Shown here piece after piece: positions 12,494-19,700 of a DNA stretch of 52,910 bases; positions within the stretch are counted from its first letter, which is position 1, and each line of letters starts with the position of its first letter. The DNA lies in the IMG/VR virus record IMGVR_UViG_3300032401_000016, positions 1-52,910 of that record. One strand, 5' to 3'. Below the pieces are notes generated by a model that saw only the letters and a list, made by a program, of their open reading frames with translations, did no database searches and was not told where the DNA came from. The DNA is from a virus. The position numbers and the translations under genes were made by a program.

Positions 12494-12568
12494 TGGCGGA
12501 CTCTGGGGGTTACGATCCCCGCCCTGCGCGTTGACAGCGCGCTGTGCTACCACTACACCACAGGGTCC
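12494..12568 (-). tRNA. tRNA-Asp(GTC)
   Basis: Acceptor GGACCCT/AGAGTCC with one C-A mismatch, G73, CCA. Anticodon stem GCGCG/CGCGC with loop CT GTC AA. T loop ATCGTAA. Confidence 0.88.
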
Positions 12569-12574
12569 GTACGT

Positions 12575-12650
12575 TGGTAGCTCCTCTCGGCTTTGCTCCG
12601 AGTGCCTCCGCTTTGTAAGAGCGGCGCTCTCCTGATTGAGCTAAGGAGCT
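12575..12650 (-). tRNA. tRNA-Val(TAC)
   Basis: Acceptor AGCTCCT/AGGAGCT, A73, CCA. Anticodon stem CCGCT/AGCGG with loop CT TAC AA. T loop AGCAAAG. Confidence 0.92.
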
Positions 12651-12655
12651 ATGCT

Positions 12656-12732
12656 TGGCGCCTCCGGGCGGAATCGAACCGCCTACGCGCTGCTCTTCAG
12701 GCAGCCGCTACTACCGGTGAGCTACAGGAGGC
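12656..12732 (-). tRNA. tRNA-Phe(GAA)
   Basis: Acceptor GCCTCCT/CGGAGGC (last pair mismatched), G73, CCA. Anticodon stem GCTGC/GCAGC with loop CT GAA GA. Confidence 0.9.
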
Positions 12733-12739
12733 GTGAAAC

Positions 12740-12832
12740 TGGAGGAAGGCGGGTCGAGTTGAACGCCCAACACGGTACATGCCGTGTGCTACGGTTTTCG
12801 GGACCGTCCGCTTACCATTCGCGCAGCCTTCC
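12740..12832 (-). tRNA. tRNA-Ser(CGA)
   Basis: Class II with a long variable arm. Acceptor GGAAGGC/GCCTTCC, T73, CCA. Anticodon stem ACGGT/ACCGT with loop CC CGA AA: C33. Confidence 0.88.
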
Positions 12833-12838
12833 GAAACT

Positions 12839-12912
12839 TGGGACCCGATTGTGGCTTGACACCCTCCCCGTCGACAGGGGGCATGGCTCGAGTCGACACC
12901 ACACTGGCCTTC
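12839..12912 (-). pseudogene. Degenerate tRNA (Asp-like anticodon loop)
   Basis: Exactly tRNA-sized interval ending in CCA, between Cys and Ser tRNAs. A CCCC/GGGG stem encloses CTGTCGA (GTC if read as an anticodon), but acceptor and T arms do not pair well. Probably a decayed gene. Confidence 0.45.
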
Positions 12913-12984
12913 TGGAGTCCGCGCCCGGTAACGCTCCGGGGTAGGCGTGCTTTGCAGGCACGCGCGCGACTTTCACTCGCGGAC
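12913..12984 (-). tRNA. tRNA-Cys(GCA)
   Basis: Acceptor GTCCGCG/CGCGGAC, T73, CCA. Anticodon stem GCGTGC/GCACGC with loop CT GCA AA. Small D arm; T loop AGCGTTA. Confidence 0.9.
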
Positions 12985-12989
12985 AAAAC

Positions 12990-13079
12990 TGGCGGAGGCG
13001 CGAGGGATCGAACCTCGGCGCGCTGTTGAGCGCGGCTACGGTTTAGCAAACCGTCCCGTTACCGCTCCGGCACGCCTCC
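12990..13079 (-). tRNA. tRNA-Ser(GCT)
   Basis: Class II. Acceptor GGAGGCG/CGCCTCC, G73, CCA. Anticodon stem ACGGT/ACCGT with loop TT GCT AA; variable arm GCCGCGCTC...GCGCGC. Its 5' base is also the last base of the next protein gene's stop codon. Confidence 0.94.
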
Positions 13080-13249
13080 TACTTCTTCTTGCCCTTCATC
13101 ACCTTGATCGCCTTCTTCACGACCTTGTGGAGGGACTTGTCTTCCTTCTCGGCCTTCTCGTAGGCTCGGGTCTCGCCGGCCTCGTGGGAGACCGTTTCCT
13201 TCTCGCGGCGCGCGTCGGCACGCATCTTCGGATTGACACGACGTGCCAT
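13079..13249 (-). CDS. Small Lys/Arg-rich protein inside the tRNA array
   Basis: 56 residues from ATG 13249 with AGGAGAAGAA upstream. Highly charged helix with a very basic C-terminus (KKAIKVMKGKKK), resembling several other small proteins of the structural operon that end in Lys tails. It overlaps the 5' base of tRNA-Ser(GCT). Could be nucleic-acid binding; no family recognised. Confidence 0.65.
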   Translation of the reverse strand: MARRVNPKMRADARREKETVSHEAGETRAYEKAEKEDKSLHKVVKKAIKVMKGKKK

Positions 13250-13258
13250 TTCTTCTCC

Positions 13259-13334
13259 TGGTCGGGTGGCGCGGATTCGCACCGCGATTGGCTCGCTTCC
13301 AGGGCGAGGGGCTTGGCTGTTAGCCGACCGCCCG
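13259..13334 (-). tRNA. tRNA-Pro(TGG)
   Basis: Acceptor CGGGCGG/CCACCCG with a C5-A68 mismatch, A73, CCA. Anticodon stem CTCGC/GCGAG with loop CC TGG AA: C33. C1-G72 fits proline identity. Confidence 0.9.
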
Positions 13335-13338
13335 AAAC

Positions 13339-13414
13339 TGGTGGAGAGAGCAGGATTCGCGCCTGCGTTAGCTCGCGTCCGAAGCGAGAGTCTTATCTGC
13401 TAGACGACCTCTCC
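13339..13414 (-). tRNA. tRNA-Pro(CGG)
   Basis: Acceptor GGAGAGG/TCTCTCC, A73, CCA. Anticodon stem CTCGC/GCGAG with loop TT CGG AC. T loop CGCGAAT (C54). Confidence 0.9.
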
Positions 13415-13420
13415 GTAAAC

Positions 13421-13498
13421 TGGTTGGGAAGGCGGGATTCGAACCCGCGACCACCTCCATCCCGAGGAGGTACGCTGACCGGGCTGCGCTACTTCCCA
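13421..13498 (-). tRNA. tRNA-Pro(GGG)
   Basis: Acceptor TGGGAAG/CTTCCCA, A73, CCA. Anticodon stem CCTCC/GGAGG with loop TC GGG AT: C33. D and T arms canonical. Confidence 0.9.
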
Positions 13499-13506
13499 AT
13501 GAAGTC

Positions 13507-13580
13507 TGGCTGACGGGGCTCGGTTCGAACGAGCGCTGGATGGGTCAAAGCCACCTGTGCTTCCGCTACACCACCCGTCA
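13507..13580 (-). tRNA. tRNA-Gln(TTG)
   Basis: First tRNA of the array after its promoter. Acceptor TGACGGG/CCCGTCA, G73, CCA. Anticodon stem GGTGG/CCATC with loop CT TTG AC. Confidence 0.93.
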
Positions 13581-13616
13581 AAGGTAGGTGGGTCGGTACC
13601 ACGACCCGCAGAAGGA

Positions 13617-13645
13617 AATGTAGCACACGCCCCGGCCCGTGTCAA
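13617..13645 (-). promoter_or_regulatory. Sigma70-type promoter of the tRNA array
   Basis: On the minus strand TTGACA (13645-13640) is followed by a 17-base spacer and TACATT (13622-13617). It points into the tRNA array, whose first tRNA starts 37 bases further on. A GGGTCG/CGACCC hairpin sits in the leader (13589-13606). Confidence 0.82.
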
Positions 13646-13657
13646 GAGGAAAAGTTC

Positions 13658-13681
13658 GGGGGCGAGCCTGGGCCCGCCCCC
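13658..13681 (-). terminator. Hairpin separating the structural operon from the tRNA array
   Basis: GGGGGCG/CGCCCCC seven-pair stem with a 10-base loop, followed on the minus strand by GAACTTTTCC. It lies between the holin-like gene and the tRNA-array promoter, so it probably ends or weakens late-operon transcription. Confidence 0.65.
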
Positions 13682-13710
13682 TACCCCTTAACCCCTTCTA
13701 AACCATAGAG

Positions 13711-14088
13711 TTACATGGGCGGAAGGGGCGGCGGCGGGGTCTTGTCCGCGATCTTCTGGGCCGCGGCGGCCGCGCGCTGCGCGAGGATGAACTTCAGGAC
13801 GCTCAAGAACGTGCGGCCCGTGGCCTTCGCGCTCGACTGCATACCGCTCGCGAGGACCGTGGTTGCGGCCGACTCGAACAGGACGCTGTACGCGGCGGCC
13901 CCGATCACGCTGAAGATGCCGGCCTCGGCCGGCTTGATCTCGAGCGCGAGCCTTCCGAAGAACTGGAGCAGGAAGTTCACGATCGGGATCGCCTGGTTGT
14001 TGAGCGACGTCTTGTTCTTGAGGAGGTACCCGACGACGAGCGCGATGCCCACCGCGAGGGCCTGGTTGAGGATCAGAGTGAGGTCCAC
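13711..14088 (-). CDS. Holin-like small membrane protein
   Basis: 125 residues from GTG 14088 with AAGGAGAA upstream. A first hydrophobic segment lies at about 4-23 (LILNQALAVGIALVVGYLL) and a second at about 57-85; the C-terminus is Ala/Lys-rich with a Pro run. It is the last gene of the leftward structural operon, a usual place for a holin, but there is no family signature and it could instead be a virion membrane-interacting protein. The endolysin is 7 kb away on the other strand. Confidence 0.6.
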   Translation of the reverse strand: MDLTLILNQALAVGIALVVGYLLKNKTSLNNQAIPIVNFLLQFFGRLALEIKPAEAGIFSVIGAAAYSVLFESAATTVLASGMQSSAKATGRTFLSVLKFILAQRAAAAAQKIADKTPPPPLPPM

Positions 14089-14130
14089 AGCGTTCTCCTT
14101 GTGGCGGTTCGTGTTCCGGAGCCGTCGCCG

Positions 14131-16719
14131 CTACCGCCGTTCACGGTCGCGCTCCTCTTGCTGCGCCTGCGCTACACCAGCGACGCGCGCGAGCCGGTCG
14201 CGTGCCTTATCGCGCCTCTTCATTGCTTCCTCGGCCTTCGCGGTCTCTCCGTTAATCAGGAGCGACCGCACCCTCATGTTGGCGTCGTCGAAGTCGCGCT
14301 TCGCGTCGACGAGAGCCGCGTTCTTGATGCCGGGCCCGGTGCGGGTGATCGAAGTCTGGGTCATTCCCCCGAGGGCCGACATCGTCCGCTTCGCGGCTTC
14401 CTTCTGGCCCCACGTTTTCGCGGCGAGGATGTGCTCCCGCGTCATGCGTACCTGCGGGACCAGCCCGGTCACGAGGTCCGACCCGCTCTCCTCCTGACCG
14501 GTGAGGAGATTGCGCTTGTAGCCCATCTCGATCGCCATGCGCGCCGGCATCAGGGACCCGGCCCAGAAGCGACCGGCGCCCGCCGCGACCGATCCCGCAA
14601 GTTCGGCGGGGGTCTGGTAGCGTTCGGTGACACGCCGGAGACGGCTCGGAAGGTTCCCGAGCCCGAACATGCTGGCGACCTGCTCCGGGACCCAGTACTG
14701 GATGCGCTTCACGACAGGCTTTCCGGTCGGGTCCTTGAGCGGGCGCCCATCTGGCCCTGCCACGATCACGTGGAGTCCGAGCTGCTCGAACTCCGGAAGC
14801 GAGCGCTCGACCGCGGCGAACTCGTCGTCCTGGTAGTTCCACATCATGATCGCGGTCGGCACCGCCGCGATTCCCGCGAGCATCGTGCCCCGCGTGCTCT
14901 TGTCGGTCGAGAGCGCAAGAATCTTCGGGGTCACGGCCCCGAAGAACGTGTAGAACGGGGCCATGAAGCGCGCGGTCGGGTTCCGCATGATCGCGGGACC
15001 CTTCGAGAAGTCGACCGTGATGTTGCGGCCCACGCGCCCGTACTCCGCGAGGTTTCCCAGGCGCTTCAGGGCCTCCTCCCCGGCCGCGATCTTCGGGGTG
15101 AGCTCCCCGGCCTGCCGCAGATTCGCGAGGAACTGGAGCGCGCCCGGGACGGCCTTCTTCAGGAGGTTCCGGCTGTCGGTCTCGTGGAGCTCCTTGAGGA
15201 TGCCCGACACCGGGGCGCCTCCCACGTCGTACGTGAAGGTCGAGGACGCGAGGCCCTCGTGGAGCGCGCGCGCGTACTTCCGGCCGCCCTTCCCGAAGAA
15301 CACGCCTCCGATCGCGGACCCGAACGCGTCGGGCCACTCGCGCAGGAACCCGAGCACCCGGCCGGGGCCGCCCTCGGCCGCGAGCGTGGTGAGCGCGAGC
15401 GCGTGGTCCGACACGAAGTTCACGGACGTGACCGCGGGGTTGTAGCTCGTGAACATGCGGGTAAAGGCCTGGGCGCCGCGGTAGATGCGGTTCTCGGACT
15501 CGCCGGGGATTCGGGGGTTGAAGTTCTCGAGCGCCTCCGCGACGCGCTTCGGGAGCACGAAGCCCCTCGCGAGCTCGTTGGCCCGCGCGCGCTTCATCGC
15601 GGCGGTCTGGCGGGCCGTGAGCCCGTCGATCGCTCCGTCCATCGCCTGCTGGATCGGGTCCTTCGCGCCCATGTAGCCGATCTTCCCGGGCCTCGGGACG
15701 TAGTACGCGAGCCCCGGGGGCAGCGGCCCGCCGGCCTCCCGAATCGCCTTGATCTCCGAGCGGTCCGTGAAGTTGATGGTCTGGTCGTTCAGGACCTTCG
15801 TGAGGAGGTCCTCCTCCGCGACGCGGCGCCGCACTACCGAGAGGTAGTCCGAGAGAAGCGTTACGGCGTCGGTGTTCCGGTGTCCGCCTTCGTGTCCGCG
15901 GCGCAGGAACTGCACGAGCGGCTCCGACATCACGCCCTCTTCCCCGCGGTCCTTCGAGACCGCATCGAGGACCATCGCCATCCTCTTGATGGGGGAGTAG
16001 GCCTCGTTGCGGCTCTCCTCGCTGACCCACCCGCGCTCCACCGCGGTCTCGAACGCGTCGTCGTACTTCTGGCGGACAGACTCGTGCACCGCCCTCGTGT
16101 CGCCATCGAGCGCGGCCCACAGGCGGGGCACGGCACCCTCGAGCTCGGCCTTCGTCAGCCCGTCGACGGTGTCCACCTTGTTGTGTGCGATCTGCGCGAG
16201 CCGGTCCGCGTTCACCATGAAGTCCGAGAGCTGGCGCGCCTTCGCGTACGTCTGGCGCCCCAGTCCGGAGATCGGCTTGAAGACGTCATCCTTGAGCTCG
16301 AGCTCGACCTGCTCGCGGATACGGCGCTCGAACGCGCGGGTCTCCCCGAAGTCCTCGCGCATCTTCTTCGGGAGCCCGGCCTCGCCGAGGAACAGGCTCC
16401 CGAGCCAGACCTTCGCGTCGTCCGTGATGTCGGCGATCGTCTTGCGGGTCGCGGGCGCCGGTACCGTACGGCTCGCGCGGCGCATCGACTCGGGGCCCGC
16501 GAACGGGACATCGAGCCCGGCCTCCCGCACGCCAGCCGGGAGCTCGCCGGCCGCCGGCATACGCTTCAGGGCCCGCTCGAGGATCGCGGGCGCCGCCGCG
16601 GTACCGCGCGCCCCGGCCTCCGGCACCGCGCTCTCCGCGATGCCCCTGAATGCCTGGCTCAATCCCCGACCGAGGCCTCGTGCCGCCTCTACGAACGGTT
16701 CTACCGGGAGCGGTGTCAT
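14131..16719 (-). CDS. Large virion/polyvalent protein with LPD38-like region
   Basis: 862 residues from ATG 16719, which overlaps the previous stop (ATGA). Long helical, Arg/Lys/Glu-rich sequence; around residue 575 a NPTARFMAPFYTFFGAV segment followed by hydrophobic helices resembles the large polyvalent protein-associated LPD38 type found in phage ejected proteins. It probably enters the host with DNA or forms part of the ejection channel. It forms a pair with the 1588-residue protein upstream. No enzymatic motif seen. Confidence 0.7.
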   Translation of the reverse strand: MTPLPVEPFVEAARGLGRGLSQAFRGIAESAVPEAGARGTAAAPAILERALKRMPAAGELPAGVREAGLDVPFAGPESMRRASRTVPAPATRKTIADITDDAKVWLGSLFLGEAGLPKKMREDFGETRAFERRIREQVELELKDDVFKPISGLGRQTYAKARQLSDFMVNADRLAQIAHNKVDTVDGLTKAELEGAVPRLWAALDGDTRAVHESVRQKYDDAFETAVERGWVSEESRNEAYSPIKRMAMVLDAVSKDRGEEGVMSEPLVQFLRRGHEGGHRNTDAVTLLSDYLSVVRRRVAEEDLLTKVLNDQTINFTDRSEIKAIREAGGPLPPGLAYYVPRPGKIGYMGAKDPIQQAMDGAIDGLTARQTAAMKRARANELARGFVLPKRVAEALENFNPRIPGESENRIYRGAQAFTRMFTSYNPAVTSVNFVSDHALALTTLAAEGGPGRVLGFLREWPDAFGSAIGGVFFGKGGRKYARALHEGLASSTFTYDVGGAPVSGILKELHETDSRNLLKKAVPGALQFLANLRQAGELTPKIAAGEEALKRLGNLAEYGRVGRNITVDFSKGPAIMRNPTARFMAPFYTFFGAVTPKILALSTDKSTRGTMLAGIAAVPTAIMMWNYQDDEFAAVERSLPEFEQLGLHVIVAGPDGRPLKDPTGKPVVKRIQYWVPEQVASMFGLGNLPSRLRRVTERYQTPAELAGSVAAGAGRFWAGSLMPARMAIEMGYKRNLLTGQEESGSDLVTGLVPQVRMTREHILAAKTWGQKEAAKRTMSALGGMTQTSITRTGPGIKNAALVDAKRDFDDANMRVRSLLINGETAKAEEAMKRRDKARDRLARVAGVAQAQQEERDRERR

Positions 16720-19700
16720 TGGGTACCCCTCGTGGCGGCCGGCTCCTCCGGCCCGTATCCCTTCGGCAGGGCCCGGCCCTCGCCCGCCCGCTGGAACCGG
16801 TACGGGAGCTCGACGCACATGCGCTGGAACTTCGGCCACGTGTCGGCGATGATGCTCGAGAACGTCCCGCGCGGGCTTACGGCGTTGCCCACCCCGAACG
16901 TGGTGTTCGGGAGGATTTCAAGGATAATGCTCGTCTGCTCGTTGGTTGGGCGGTACGTGAGCTCGGCGTTGAGCTCTCCCCGCGCCTGGACCCGGATGAA
17001 CCCGAGGTTCAGGAGCGTCTGGTTCGACCCGTTGTTCGCGCCGATCGTGGGCGGGGCCGTGACTCCGGCGCCCCTCAGCATCTGGTCGGCCACCATGCTG
17101 TGGCGCCCGTCCTTCGCGGCGATCAGGGTCCCGTTCGGGGCGAGCCACAGCATCGTGCGGCCCTTCGAGAGCCCGACGTCCTTCGGGCTCGTGACCATGT
17201 GCTTCACGGTCGTGACCATCTTCTGGACCGTGTCGTTCCACTTGTAGGTGTCCTCGATTCCGCGCTGGAACTCCCCGAACGTCTTCGCCTCGATGATGTT
17301 CGAGGGCCACAGGCCGCCGGACTCCGTGTAGATTTCGGCCGTGATGCCGGCCTCGTTCCCGTGCTCCTGGTGCATCTTGTACTGGCGCGCGATCGTCTGG
17401 ACCTGCTCCGGAGTCGGGGCCTTCCCGATGCTCACGGCGAAGTTGTCCATCCCCGGGTTCACGCGGATCATGCCCTCGCGCTGGAAGGCGACCGACGCGT
17501 CGCCCTCGTACTTCACCTTGAGCTTCTTGTACGCCCCCTCCGCGAGCTCGTGGTGGGTGTCGGTCCCGAGCCGCATCACGCGTCCGTCCGGGACCACGTA
17601 CGCGGGCTCGAGGAACGACCCGTCCGCGGGCTTCACGACAGCGAGCTCACCCTTCCCGAGGGGGCGCTTCGAGTAGAGCGCTACGACCTGCTCCCAGAGC
17701 GCCTTTCCGGCCGGCGGCTTCTTCGCGAGCGACTTCTTGAGGAGGTCCGCCGGGGCGATCATGGGCTCCGGGGCAGCCGCCCCGAGCGCGAGCGCGCCCT
17801 GCTCGGGCGGCGGGATGAAGCGTCCCGGGGCCTTCGCGTGGCTTTCGGCCCGGTTCTTGAACACGATCTCGCTCGCGGCCGCGAACGCGAGGTCCCCGGA
17901 GTCGCGCGCGCCGGCCTCCCGCCACAGGCGCTTCTCGCGGTCCCACAGTACGGCCTGGAGAGCGTCGGGGTCGATCCCGAGCTGGTTCGCCATGTCGATG
18001 ATCGTGGCGCGGATAACCTCTCCCTCCTCGTCGTTCACGGGCGCGTCAATCAGCACGCCGTTCTTGTCGAACGGGGTGCCCATCAGCCGGTGCCACCAGC
18101 GCGTCATCCACACGTCGACCGTGACCTCGTCGTGGATGCCCATCAGGTTGAGCCAGAACCGCCCGACCTTCGGACCGAACTCCGAGACCGCGTTGTAGAC
18201 CCCCTTCTCGTTCTTCGTGAGGAGGTAGTCGACGAGCTGCTGCTCACCGCCGTGCTCCTGGACGAGCTTGGAAACCTTCGTGAGCGACGGGCGGACGTTG
18301 CGGCCGAGCTCCTGCCCGAGGCGCGCGATGATCGGAACCTTGCCGGTGCGGGAGTAGTGGTCCCAGACGCGCGACGCGGTGTCGACGTTGAGGATCGGCT
18401 TGCGGGTCGGGCTTGTGATGGCCGTGACCATCTTGTAGACCCCGAGTCCCCCGGGGTTGCCGAGGAGGTGCGGGAACTCCTTCTGGACGTTCTTCTCGAA
18501 CGCCGCGATGTCGTCGTGGTACCAGACCGCGGCCTTCGGGTTCGCGTCCATGTACTTCTTGACGTTCTCGAGGATGTCGGACTCGGCTCGCGAGCGCGCT
18601 TCCACAAGGTCCGCGGCCTTCGGGACCCCCTTCGTGAGCCGCCGCGCGACGTGGGTGGTCGAGACCCTTTCGGTGCTCGTGGTCGGGGCCCCGGCGCTCA
18701 GCGAGTCGTAGACCTTGCCCTTTCCGCGGGCCTCGATGATGCCCGAGAACTCCTTCTCCGGGAGGATTGCGCCCTTCGGCTTCGCGAGCGTGAACGGACG
18801 GGCCTCCGAGGCCTCCTTCGAGAGGATTTTTCCGAAGCGGACCGACGCGGTCTGCCCGAGCGTCTCGGTCGCGAGGGCCGGGATCGCCATGTTCGAGAAC
18901 AGCTCGCTGTGCGCGAGCCACGCGTTGTACGCGCCGCGGGTGTCGAATCCGTAGCCGCTCGCGGAGTGCCCGAACAGGTCGTGCACGGCGCGCAGCATGT
19001 CGTTGTCCTCCGGGCTCATGAACGGGTGGGAGTAGTCGTCCGGAGTCTTCGGGAGCCGGATCGTGTTGTTCTCCCGCAGGTCCCGGTTCAGGCTCTCGAC
19101 CGATCCCCTGTACGGGTCTCCGGTCCCTTCGAACACGAAGTTGATTCCGGAGTCCTGGGCCTTCTTGAACTGGCGCTTCACTTCGTTCTTCAGCGCGTCG
19201 TAGTGCTTCTTCGCGCTTGGGTCCTTCTCCGGGAGCTTGTTGTAGAGGGACGCGATGTCCCTGCCCCACGAGTTGCGGAACTCGAGGAAGTCTCGGGCGA
19301 CCGGCGGAAGCCCGCCCCCGAGTTCGTCCATGTAGTGCGACGCGATGACGCGCGAGTAGTCGTTCCCGACGGTCCCGCGCGAGTTGTGCATCGCGAGCGC
19401 GCTCTGGTAGAGGCGGTTCAGGTGGGGCTGAACGGCTTCCCCGAAGTCCTGAAGCATCATCGTCGAGAAGTCCGCGAACTTCGTGGCGCCCCGGAGAATG
19501 TAGTTCGCTCCGATGATCGCGGCGTCGCGGATGTTCGCGGGGTCGATGTAGCCGCCCTCACCGGCAAACAGGTTGTAGAAGTCCGTCTGGACGCCCTTGA
19601 TCTCTCCGGACGCGACGCGCGCCTGCTGGCGCTCGAGGATTCGGGCCTTCGCGGCCACGATGTTGCGGTCGGCGAGCTCCGTGAACTCGCGCCAGTGCCC

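Noticed and set aside
9871-13580. Regularly spaced repeats resembling a CRISPR array
   Set aside because: The periodic GGxTTCGAACC elements are the T arms of tandem tRNAs, not identical repeats with unique spacers.
14101-17247. Very long open frame on the plus strand (over 1000 codons)
   Set aside because: It lies antisense to the polyvalent virion gene, is dominated by Arg, His, Leu and Val, lacks a ribosome site and has no domain; long stop-free antisense frames are expected at this GC content.
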